Shown here in pieces: positions 35,936 through 43,832 of a DNA stretch of 64,000 bases. A model generated the notes under the pieces. That model was not told the origin of the DNA and did no database searches. It worked only from the letters and a program-made list of their open reading frames with translations. How positions within the stretch are numbered: the first letter of the stretch is position 1; each line of letters starts with the position of its first letter. Source of the stretch: a virus; the IMG/VR virus record IMGVR_UViG_3300009419_000014, positions 1 through 64,000 of that record, one strand, 5' to 3'. A program made the position numbers and the translations under genes.

Positions 35936-37216
35936 ATGAACTACACACCTTCACAACAACAAGCTCTTGATCTGTTTTATCAATTTCTTTCTGACCCAAC
36001 AGAACCAAACTTTGTTTTGAGCGGTGGTTCAGGTAAAGGTAAAACATTTATTGCAGCTGAAATGCTCAATTTAATTAAACATCATGATGAATTCATGATG
36101 ACTATTAACGATAGCCACTCTCCTTACACCGTATTCGTAACTGCTACTACTAACCAAGCAGCAGAACGGTTATCGTACTCAACACACATACCCGTAACAA
36201 CAATTCATTCATTACTGTCATTAACGGTAAAAGACAACTATCACACAGGTAAAACAGAATTACGTCAATCAAACAAAGCATTCAATAAAATTTACAACTC
36301 AATTGTATTTATTGACGAAGCTTCAATGATTAATCAAGAACTTGAAGATTTTATTCAATCGTCTATTGATATGAACACATGTAAAATTGTTCGTATTGGT
36401 GATCCAGATCAAATTCTTGCAGTAGATTCTAATGAACCAACAGGTTTACTTATCTCAACTAAGTACTCCATTACCCTTGTTGAATACTGCCGTGCAGCAG
36501 CAGATAACCCAATCACTATGTTGGGTGAACAATTCAGACAAATGATTTACACAGGTGAAGCACCTATCATTAAACCAGCTGACACTATTGTATTGCTTGA
36601 TGGTAAACAAACTAAATCAACTATTGATAATTTATTTCATTCAGTGGATCAAAACTTCTTAGATGCTAAAGTTATTACTTTTACTAATAAGAAATGTGTT
36701 GAATATGGTAGTTACATTCGTAAGAAATTCTACGATAGTGATTTGTTTCAACCAAAAGAAATCTTAGTAACTAACGGCCCAATTTTAGCTAAAGATGGTC
36801 AAAAAGTATTGTTTGGTAATAATAATTACGTAAGAGTTATTAACTGTTCAGAAACTGCTGATGAAATTCAAGGTGTACAATACCCAATTTATCGTGTAAC
36901 ATTAAAGTCTTTATTTAATAATGATAACACAGAAGTAATTACTTACTGTTTTAAATATCCAGAACAATTACGTACAATTCTTGGTAAGTTATATCGTGAT
37001 CGTCAGTATTCTGATTATTTTACTATTAAAAATCGTTATGCTGATTTACGTCAAACAAATTCAATGACAGGACATAAAGCTCAAGGAAGTACATTTAAAA
37101 ATGTATTAATTGATATGGCTGACTTCCGTACCTGCTCAGATAAGACTATGTTTGCACGTATGGCATATACTGTTTGTACAAGACCTACAGATACTTTATA
37201 TATACGTGGAGCTTAA
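35936..37216 (+). CDS. SF1 DNA helicase (RecD/Dda-like)
   Basis: 426 residues. Walker A is SGGSGKGKT (Gly30-Thr37), motif II VFIDEAS (Asp127, Glu128), and an ATTNQAAERL motif Ia lies between. Near the end are TGHKAQGSTFKNVLID (motif V) and an arginine-containing motif VI segment. It should unwind DNA ahead of the phage polymerase. N4 has a helicase at the same place. Start ATG 35936 lies 8 bases after the small Cys-rich frame. Confidence 0.9.
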   Translation: MNYTPSQQQALDLFYQFLSDPTEPNFVLSGGSGKGKTFIAAEMLNLIKHHDEFMMTINDSHSPYTVFVTATTNQAAERLSYSTHIPVTTIHSLLSLTVKDNYHTGKTELRQSNKAFNKIYNSIVFIDEASMINQELEDFIQSSIDMNTCKIVRIGDPDQILAVDSNEPTGLLISTKYSITLVEYCRAAADNPITMLGEQFRQMIYTGEAPIIKPADTIVLLDGKQTKSTIDNLFHSVDQNFLDAKVITFTNKKCVEYGSYIRKKFYDSDLFQPKEILVTNGPILAKDGQKVLFGNNNYVRVINCSETADEIQGVQYPIYRVTLKSLFNNDNTEVITYCFKYPEQLRTILGKLYRDRQYSDYFTIKNRYADLRQTNSMTGHKAQGSTFKNVLIDMADFRTCSDKTMFARMAYTVCTRPTDTLYIRGA

Positions 37217-37217
37217 A

Positions 37218-37748
37218 ATGGCACTACCATTTGATCAAAAAAGTAAACTTAGTCTGTTTTCAATAGTAAATGGTTATTTGTTGAAGCCTCAGATCCAACA
37301 AATTAATCTTTTACTATACCCGCTACTTAATGATCAGAAAGAATTGTGTTTAATCCCTGAAAATACACCTATTCGGTTTATTTACCGAGGGAAAGAATAC
37401 AGATCACTAGAAGATATTGAGTCTACTGCGTGGGCTAAAGCACATCCATTACACAAATCTCTACATAGTCGTATGCCTGCGTTTTTAGCTTTATTTGAGC
37501 CATATGAATTAGCTTCAGCTCGTATTAAGTCTATCATTGTAAATGCTTGTGCTTTTGCAAATACAGTAGCAGACTTAAAACAGTTAATTCCAGCAGAAGC
37601 TTTAACGCAAGTATCTTTTGCAAGTGAGTTATTAACTAAGCCTCAGACACTACTACCAGAAGAGATTGAAGCTTTTAAAACCAAACATTCTCAGTATTTG
37701 TTTGCTATACATGAAGCTTTGTTTAAACACGTACTATTGGACTTTTAA
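37218..37748 (+). CDS. Hypothetical replication-operon protein, 176 aa
   Basis: ATG 37218 lies 1 base after the helicase stop; a longer frame from 37110 would overlap the helicase by 100 bases and is rejected. Mainly helical, with Leu/Gln-rich segments, no recognised motif. Its place between helicase and polymerase suggests a replication accessory. Confidence 0.65.
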   Translation: MALPFDQKSKLSLFSIVNGYLLKPQIQQINLLLYPLLNDQKELCLIPENTPIRFIYRGKEYRSLEDIESTAWAKAHPLHKSLHSRMPAFLALFEPYELASARIKSIIVNACAFANTVADLKQLIPAEALTQVSFASELLTKPQTLLPEEIEAFKTKHSQYLFAIHEALFKHVLLDF

Positions 37749-37753
37749 TCATC

Positions 37754-40372
37754 ATGCATCACATTTTATTTGATACGAATCCTTCAAAGCAATATAAGGC
37801 AGCGTTTCTGATGAAACGTGAAGCATTACAAGTAAATCCAATGCAGTCAGCATATATTGATCCACTCTCCAAGGTGTTAGAAAAAGCTGATTGCATTGGT
37901 GTCTCTCTTGCGTACAACAGTGCTGGTAAAGCACCAATTACGTTAATCCGCGAATACTTAAATGAGTTGGTTCCTAAACTGGCTAGATTAGGTATTGAAA
38001 TATTATACGTTGCTGATTCAGCTTACTTTAAAGAGTTAGCTGGACTAAAAAATGTTAAACATGAGTATGGCTATGTACATAACTGTTCCGTACCGTCTTA
38101 TGAACATATCAAGGTTGTATTCGGTGTGTCATATCAAGCACTGTACTACAATCCATTACTTCAAGAAAAACTAGATTACTCTTTACAAGCAATCATAGGT
38201 CATTACCAAAATACACCTATTTTTCATGACATCATCAAAGTAGCTTATTATCCTACTTCAGATGAACAAATCATCGCTAAACTTAAAGAGTTACTTAAAT
38301 CTGCTAAAGTATTAGCAATAGACATAGAAGCTTACTCATTACGCTTTTATGAATCAGGTATTGCAACTATTACATTCTGTTGGGATAAACACGAAGGCAT
38401 GGCCTTTACTGTTGACCTAGCTGACTACGATAGTCCAATTGACGGTAAATATCACAGATTAATTCCTAATTTAAAAAGAAGAAACATTCTTAAACAATTC
38501 TTCTTAAAATACCGGGGTATTCCTGTTTATCACAACTCTTGTTACGATATTAAAGTACTTGTCTTCTGGTTATTCATGGAAGGTAAATTCAATGCATATG
38601 AGGAAATGATTCATGGTATTGAAACACTTACACGTAACATGCAAGATACTAAACTTATTTATTATCTCTGCACCAATAATACAGTTAAAAACGAGTTATC
38701 TCTTAAAGCTGCTGCATTTGAGTTTGCTGGTAACTACGGTATTGATGTAACAGATATTTCTGTACATCCATCTGAAAAAATACTCAATTACAACTTAATC
38801 GATGGTTTATCCACTTTCTACTTGTATGATAAGTGGTATCCCATACTTCAGGAAGAACAACAAGCTAGACCTTACTACAGTGTGTTCTTACCATCTGTCC
38901 GTGTAATTATACAGATGGAATTGGTAGGAATGCCTTTAGATATTGAAAAGGTACGGGAAGTAAACAATGAACTTAACACAATTAGAAATAACATTCTTAT
39001 TGATATTTTTAATCTCAATTCTGTGCTTTCCTTTCAAGAAATGCTCAGATATGAAGAATACGTTTCATGTAATGAAGCGTGGAAGAAAAAATCAGAACCG
39101 CTTAGTTATTTTGATTATGTTACTTTTAATCCCAATTCTAGCACTCAGTTACAACGTCTTATATACACACAGCTCGGCTATGCTGTTATCGACAAGACAG
39201 ATGGTGGACAACCAGCAACAGGTAACGATACCCTCAAGAAACTGATCCATTTAGCTAAGTCTCCTAACGATAAGCTGTTATTTGAAAAACTAATAGCATT
39301 GGCTGATGTATCAATCATTCTTGATAACTTCTTGAATGCTTTCTTAACTAAGAGTATTCAACATGAAGATGGTTGGTGGTGGATACACGGTAACTTTAAT
39401 TTAGGTGGTACTGTATCAGGTCGTTTGAGTAGTTCTGAACCAAATTTACAGAATATTCCTTCTACTGGTTCAATCTATGCCAAGTTAATTAAGTCTTGCT
39501 TCAAAGCTCCACCGGGATGGATATTTTCTGGTGCTGACTTTGCTTCACTGGAAGATCGTATATCAGCACTGACAACTAAAGATCCAAATAAACTAAAAGT
39601 ATATACTGATGGTTATGATGGTCACTGTTTACGTGCTTATTATTATTACTCAGAAAAAATGCCAGATATTGATCCTAACTCTGTTGATTCAATTAATAGC
39701 ATTGCTGATCATCCAGAATACAAGAAGTATCGTCAAGACAGTAAAGAACCTACTTTTCTGCTTACTTATGGTGGTACTTGTTTTGGTTTAATGAACAACT
39801 GTGGATTACCTAAAGAATTAGCTAAATCTATTGAAGCTAACTACCATATCATGTACGAAGTATCTGATAAGTGGGTTCAAGATAAGTTACAACAAGCTTC
39901 TATTGATGGTTATGTAACAGTAGCTTTTGGTATGAAGGTGCGTACACCCCTCATTGCTCAATGCATCTGGGGTTCGTCTACTATGCCATACGAAGCTAAG
40001 GCCGAAGGTAGAACCGCTGGTAACGCGCTTGGGCAGAGCTATGGCTTGCTCAATAACAGGGCTGCTGTATCATACCAGACCGAGTATTGGCATTCACCAT
40101 ACCGCACTCAGATACTCCCATCATGTCATATACACGACGCTCAGTACTTCCTGTTGCGTAGTAATATAGATGTGGTGCAATACCATAATGATCGCTTACC
40201 GCATCATATGGCTTGGCAAGGCTTACCTGAGATTGAACATGATGAAGTCAAGATAGGTGGTGATGTTGAGTTGTTCTACCCGTCATGGGAGCACAAATTA
40301 GCATTACCTCCACATGCAGACCATCAAACCTTAAAAACACTTATGTCAGAACATGGGAAAAAGTTTAAATGA
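37754..40372 (+). CDS. DNA polymerase, family A (N4 gp39-like)
   Basis: 872 residues. The N-terminal proofreading domain shows exo I AIDIEAY (Asp190, Glu192), exo II HNSCYD and an exo III-type YNLIDGLSTFYLYD. The polymerase domain has motif A GADFASLEDR with Asp595, motif B R660-x3-K664-x7-Y672-G, and motif C IHDAQ with Asp795. All catalytic residues are intact, so both activities should work. Tyr672 at the end of motif B is the residue linked to ddNTP acceptance in the family. Overlaps the ThyX gene by 4 bases. Confidence 0.97.
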   Translation: MHHILFDTNPSKQYKAAFLMKREALQVNPMQSAYIDPLSKVLEKADCIGVSLAYNSAGKAPITLIREYLNELVPKLARLGIEILYVADSAYFKELAGLKNVKHEYGYVHNCSVPSYEHIKVVFGVSYQALYYNPLLQEKLDYSLQAIIGHYQNTPIFHDIIKVAYYPTSDEQIIAKLKELLKSAKVLAIDIEAYSLRFYESGIATITFCWDKHEGMAFTVDLADYDSPIDGKYHRLIPNLKRRNILKQFFLKYRGIPVYHNSCYDIKVLVFWLFMEGKFNAYEEMIHGIETLTRNMQDTKLIYYLCTNNTVKNELSLKAAAFEFAGNYGIDVTDISVHPSEKILNYNLIDGLSTFYLYDKWYPILQEEQQARPYYSVFLPSVRVIIQMELVGMPLDIEKVREVNNELNTIRNNILIDIFNLNSVLSFQEMLRYEEYVSCNEAWKKKSEPLSYFDYVTFNPNSSTQLQRLIYTQLGYAVIDKTDGGQPATGNDTLKKLIHLAKSPNDKLLFEKLIALADVSIILDNFLNAFLTKSIQHEDGWWWIHGNFNLGGTVSGRLSSSEPNLQNIPSTGSIYAKLIKSCFKAPPGWIFSGADFASLEDRISALTTKDPNKLKVYTDGYDGHCLRAYYYYSEKMPDIDPNSVDSINSIADHPEYKKYRQDSKEPTFLLTYGGTCFGLMNNCGLPKELAKSIEANYHIMYEVSDKWVQDKLQQASIDGYVTVAFGMKVRTPLIAQCIWGSSTMPYEAKAEGRTAGNALGQSYGLLNNRAAVSYQTEYWHSPYRTQILPSCHIHDAQYFLLRSNIDVVQYHNDRLPHHMAWQGLPEIEHDEVKIGGDVELFYPSWEHKLALPPHADHQTLKTLMSEHGKKFK

Positions 40373-41298
40373 TTAAAGTTGAATTTATCCAAGGTTCTAT
40401 TGCTAATGATGTAAAGATTTGCACGTTAGTACTAGAATACCCACGCAGTATTCACGCACAGCTACTTACTCATCGAGTATTTAGTAAAAACTCTTCAAGT
40501 TCACGAGCTGTACCAATTAAAGCAGCTATTCAACAAATTGAAGATAACCCAGCTGTATTTATGTGGACAAGTAATCAACCCGGTATGTCAGGTGATTTAA
40601 TTACTGATGTTGATGAATTAGAAGAAATTAACTTTGTTAAATCTGCAATGTGGAAAGCTGTTAAACAAGGTGTGTTACAATTAGGTTTACCATCTAAAGA
40701 TGGTGGCTTAAATGTACATAAACAACATGCTGCACGTTATTTAGAACCATTTCAAAACATTCGTGTTGTACTTACATCAACTGAGTGGGAAAACTGGGAT
40801 TGGTTACGTGTAGACGTAGCTGCTCAACCTGAAATTGAACAGTTAGCTAAGTTAATGTTGGAAGCTCGAACCAACAATAAATACTTACAGTTGGCTGAAG
40901 GTGAGTGGCACGTACCATTCATCAAACGTGAAGTTGATCCTGATACAGCTGAAATTATCTACCGCCATCCTGAAACAGATGCAGTACTTACAGTTAAAGA
41001 AGCAATTGAACTTAGTATGTCGATTTGTGCTCAAACTTCTTTCCGTAAAGAAGATTACTCAGATGAAAAGACAGAAACAGTAATTGATAAGTTGTTTACT
41101 GGTAAAAAAGTACATGCTTCTCCATCAGAACATCAAGCTACACCTATTCCTAAATTTATCGGTTCTTTCACAGAAACAAGTAATTGGCCGGAAGGTGTAA
41201 CACATATGGATCGCAATTGTGATTTATGGTCTGGTAACTTCTGTGGTTGGATTCAGAATCGTCAATTGATTCCTAATCACGATAAAGCTAAATTTTAA
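40369..41298 (+). CDS. ThyX-like FAD-dependent thymidylate synthase
   Basis: 309 residues. The ThyX signature RHRxxSxNxxSxR appears as THRVFSKNSSSSR (residues 34-46). A flavin-binding segment HKQHAARYLEPF (about 117-128) and VAAQPEIEQLAKLM (about 150-164), like the conserved AQxEIRxxA helix, follow. The first Arg of the signature is Thr34, so it belongs to a divergent phage branch. It would convert dUMP to dTMP with folate and NADPH and complements the phage dUTPase. Directly coupled to DNA polymerase. Confidence 0.8.
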   Translation: MIKVEFIQGSIANDVKICTLVLEYPRSIHAQLLTHRVFSKNSSSSRAVPIKAAIQQIEDNPAVFMWTSNQPGMSGDLITDVDELEEINFVKSAMWKAVKQGVLQLGLPSKDGGLNVHKQHAARYLEPFQNIRVVLTSTEWENWDWLRVDVAAQPEIEQLAKLMLEARTNNKYLQLAEGEWHVPFIKREVDPDTAEIIYRHPETDAVLTVKEAIELSMSICAQTSFRKEDYSDEKTETVIDKLFTGKKVHASPSEHQATPIPKFIGSFTETSNWPEGVTHMDRNCDLWSGNFCGWIQNRQLIPNHDKAKF

Positions 41299-41307
41299 GG
41301 AATACTT

Positions 41308-41580
41308 ATGGAAAACCAACATCGTTATATTAAAGGTTATCGTGAACTGACTCAAGTTGAAATTGATTTAATGAACCGAATCAAAGAAAAACAACGTGAA
41401 ATGTTAGCTTTACATGAAGAAGTAATTTTGTATTTACAAAACCAAGGTGTTAACGCCACACCAGAAACAACTGAACATCTTTTACGTACAACACCTCTTC
41501 GTTGGGCAGCTATTGCTAAAACAGATATTCAGACAGGTACAATGGCATTAGTAAGAGCTGTAGCTCAACCCTCTGATTAA
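41308..41580 (+). CDS. Hypothetical protein, 90 aa
   Basis: Helical; the layout is common in small phage proteins: YRELTQVEIDLMNRIKEKQR, then HEEVILYLQ and RWAAIAKTDIQTGTMALVRA. I recall similar short proteins in many phages next to nucleotide-metabolism genes, without function. ATG follows AAGGAATACTT. A terminator comes 7 bases after the stop. Confidence 0.7.
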   Translation: MENQHRYIKGYRELTQVEIDLMNRIKEKQREMLALHEEVILYLQNQGVNATPETTEHLLRTTPLRWAAIAKTDIQTGTMALVRAVAQPSD

Positions 41581-41587
41581 ATTTAAT

Positions 41588-41612
41588 AAGCCCAGTTAAT
41601 CTGGGCTTTTTT
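41588..41612 (+). terminator. Rho-independent terminator
   Basis: AAGCCCAG-TTAAT-CTGGGCTT followed by TTTT: 8-bp stem, short loop and U tract, 7 bases after the gene at 41308-41580. Confidence 0.9.
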
Positions 41613-41627
41613 AACAGGTAAACAAAT

Positions 41628-42119
41628 ATGAATATCACTCAACGTAGGTATACACTTAAACGTTTAGAAGATTTACATAAACAAAAAACTTTAGCTATTC
41701 TGGCTGAAAATGATTTATTGGTTGAAGCTCATAACCGGCATTACTCAATTACATACGAAGAAGCAATTGCAATCATTTCAACTAATCCCGAGTTAATTAA
41801 ATTAAATAAAAGCAATTACAATAAACAAATTGGATTAAATGTTTATTTTGATGGAACTACTGCACGTATTTTACTAAATAAACCCACTTTTATGTTAGAT
41901 GTTGTACGTGATCGTAATTATTTAACTTCTGAACAAGAAGAACTTGATACACATACAGTAGCTAAAACTTGTTTTGGTACTCGTGTTGTTTTAAAAGAAA
42001 TCTCTGAACGTATTACAAAATTAAATGCTCGTATTACTTATGCTAAAGATCAAGTAATGCTGGGTGATGTACAAAAAGCATTAGATGCATTAGAAGAAAT
42101 CAATTCTCTTGTATTTTAA
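41628..42119 (+). CDS. Hypothetical protein, 163 aa
   Basis: N-terminal and C-terminal coiled coils (RRYTLKRLEDLHKQKTLAIL and RITKLNARITYAKDQVML) flank a central domain of about 80 residues. It stands alone between two terminators. No family recognised. Confidence 0.7.
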   Translation: MNITQRRYTLKRLEDLHKQKTLAILAENDLLVEAHNRHYSITYEEAIAIISTNPELIKLNKSNYNKQIGLNVYFDGTTARILLNKPTFMLDVVRDRNYLTSEQEELDTHTVAKTCFGTRVVLKEISERITKLNARITYAKDQVMLGDVQKALDALEEINSLVF

Positions 42120-42126
42120 TAAACAA

Positions 42127-42187
42127 CAATCCCCTTACCGCTCTCGCTGCGCTGCTCGCTTGCGGAGCTTCAGGGGATTGTTTTATT
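42127..42187 (+). terminator. Long-stem terminator with structured loop
   Basis: CAATCCCCT (42127-42135) pairs with AGGGGATTG (42172-42180), followed by TTTTATT. The 36-base loop is GC-rich and can fold further (GCTGCGCTGC region), unlike the simple loops of the other terminators here. Confidence 0.7.
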
Positions 42188-42195
42188 GGTGATTT

Positions 42196-42681
42196 ATGGA
42201 CGCAAGATTAGTATTAAACGGCGCTGCTTTAGAAAGATTGTTTCCACCGGGAACAGAAGCATTTTTAGAAATTAAGCAATATGCTATTAATCAAATTGTA
42301 GATCGTATGGCTCCTACAGCTGATTTAGAAGCATATGTACATGAACAATTTATTAAAAAACAATTTATTGATGTTTTAAAAAATCAAACTTCCGGTAGTG
42401 CTTACACCACATGCGGTTTATCTGATAAAGCTAGAGAAAACATTAAAGATTATGTTACACAACTTATTAATCAACAAATTAGAAGTACTGCTAAAGAACT
42501 ATTTGCTGAAATGGAAGAAGAAGCTTTAAATCAATTTAAAGCAGAAATTAACATTCGTTTAGAAAACTTCTTTAGTGATCAAACAACTGCTATCATTAAG
42601 CATTGTCGTAAATTCATTACTGAAAAAATGCAAAAAATTATTCAAACTGCAATAGAAGAAACAAATACCCCTGATTTGTAA
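42196..42681 (+). CDS. Hypothetical helical protein, 161 aa
   Basis: Almost wholly helical and acidic (ELFAEMEEEALNQFKAEINI; KCRKF-type ending TEKMQKIIQTAIEET). May form coiled-coil oligomers. Unknown function. ATG 42196 has a weak ribosome site (TTGGTGATTT). Confidence 0.65.
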   Translation: MDARLVLNGAALERLFPPGTEAFLEIKQYAINQIVDRMAPTADLEAYVHEQFIKKQFIDVLKNQTSGSAYTTCGLSDKARENIKDYVTQLINQQIRSTAKELFAEMEEEALNQFKAEINIRLENFFSDQTTAIIKHCRKFITEKMQKIIQTAIEETNTPDL

Positions 42682-42694
42682 TCGCCTACGGCGA
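42682..42694 (+). promoter_or_regulatory. Candidate vRNAP-type hairpin (loop TAC)
   Basis: TCGCC-TAC-GGCGA, 5-bp perfect stem with 3-base loop, right at the stop codon of the previous gene and 26 bases before ATG 42720. Same form as the early promoter hairpins, although it lies in the replication region. Confidence 0.55.
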
Positions 42695-42719
42695 ACAGTG
42701 TGACTTTAAGGAGAAACCT

Positions 42720-43712
42720 ATGTCAAACAATACTATTTATACTAACCAAACAGGAATACATACCGTATTAGCTGTATGGTTAGCACATCGTGATTACTCT
42801 GCACCTGTTGGCCCAAAAACAATTAGTGTTACTACTTTATTAAAACCAGTACGACAGATTATTTTATCCAGTCGTGTTGTTAAAACCGAAGTACCAACTG
42901 ATGTTGCTTCATTAGCTAAATCACAAATTGGTCATGCATTACACCTTGCACTTGAAAATGCATGGAAATCATCAACATTACCTACAACACTCAAGTCATT
43001 AGGTTATCCTGATCGTGTTATTGCTAAAGTAAAGATTAATCCTGATCCAAGTGATGAAGATTGCATTCCTCTTTACTTTGAGCAACGCAAAGAACGTCAG
43101 GTTAATGGCTGGACTGTAACAGGTCAATATGACATCTTGTTTGATGGTGAAGTACAAGACCTTAAGTCAACATCTGTATATACGTATATTAAAGCACGTA
43201 AGACAGATGATTACGCATTACAAGGTAGTATGTATCGTTGGATTGATGCTGGACAACCTATTCCTACATTCACTAAAGATACAATGTTAATTCACTTTGT
43301 CTTTACTGATTTTAGTGCAGCTCAATCGTTTCAACCTGATTATCCACCATCACAACTGTATTCTCAAAAAATACCATTATTATCTTTAAATCACACACAA
43401 AGCTTCATTACTACCAAGTTAGATTTATTAGAAGAACTTTGGGAAGCTCCAGAAGAAGCATTACCTGAATGTACTGAAGAACTTTGGCGTAGTGAACCGG
43501 TATTCAAGTATTACAAAAACCCGGAAAAGAAAACACGCTCTACCAAGAATTTTGACAACTACCAAGACGCCTATGCGAAGCTTGCTGAGGACGGACATGT
43601 AGGGGTAGTAGATGAGGTCAAGGGTAAGGTCAAAGCCTGTCTATACTGCTCTGCGTTCTCAGAATGCAAGCAAAAAGACCGCCTCATATTCGATGGATCA
43701 CTAGAGGTATAA
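42720..43712 (+). CDS. PD-(D/E)XK nuclease-like protein (N4 gp42-like)
   Basis: 330 residues. The central part has a restriction-like nuclease look: HALHLALENAW, then GQYDILFDGEVQDLKS (Asp followed by the D-L-K that fits (D/E)xK) and ALQGSMYRWIDAG, the Qxxx(Y) helix of RecB/Cas4-type nucleases. The C-terminus has Cys residues (CLYCSAFSECKQ), which may bind iron-sulfur as in Cas4-like enzymes. It lies before the primase as in N4. A role in DNA processing during replication or recombination is likely. Confidence 0.7.
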   Translation: MSNNTIYTNQTGIHTVLAVWLAHRDYSAPVGPKTISVTTLLKPVRQIILSSRVVKTEVPTDVASLAKSQIGHALHLALENAWKSSTLPTTLKSLGYPDRVIAKVKINPDPSDEDCIPLYFEQRKERQVNGWTVTGQYDILFDGEVQDLKSTSVYTYIKARKTDDYALQGSMYRWIDAGQPIPTFTKDTMLIHFVFTDFSAAQSFQPDYPPSQLYSQKIPLLSLNHTQSFITTKLDLLEELWEAPEEALPECTEELWRSEPVFKYYKNPEKKTRSTKNFDNYQDAYAKLAEDGHVGVVDEVKGKVKACLYCSAFSECKQKDRLIFDGSLEV

Positions 43713-43764
43713 ACCTTAAAAAACCCTTGGCCTAAGTACCCTTATAGTGATTAAATATCACCCC

Positions 43765-43788
43765 TTGGCTCATAGGTTTTTGAGCCAA
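43765..43788. other. Hairpin before the primase gene
   Basis: TTGGCTCA (43765-43772) pairs with TGAGCCAA (43781-43788) around TAGGTTTT. No T run follows on the + strand, so it is not a clear terminator; a translation control or mRNA processing site is possible. Confidence 0.5.
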
Positions 43789-43832
43789 GTACAAAACATA
43801 TCAACACTCAGAGTACTAAGAGTAATCCCAAT

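Noticed and set aside
37110-37217. Extension of the 176-aa gene into the helicase
   Set aside because: Overlaps conserved helicase coding by about 100 bases; ATG 37218 is directly after the helicase stop.
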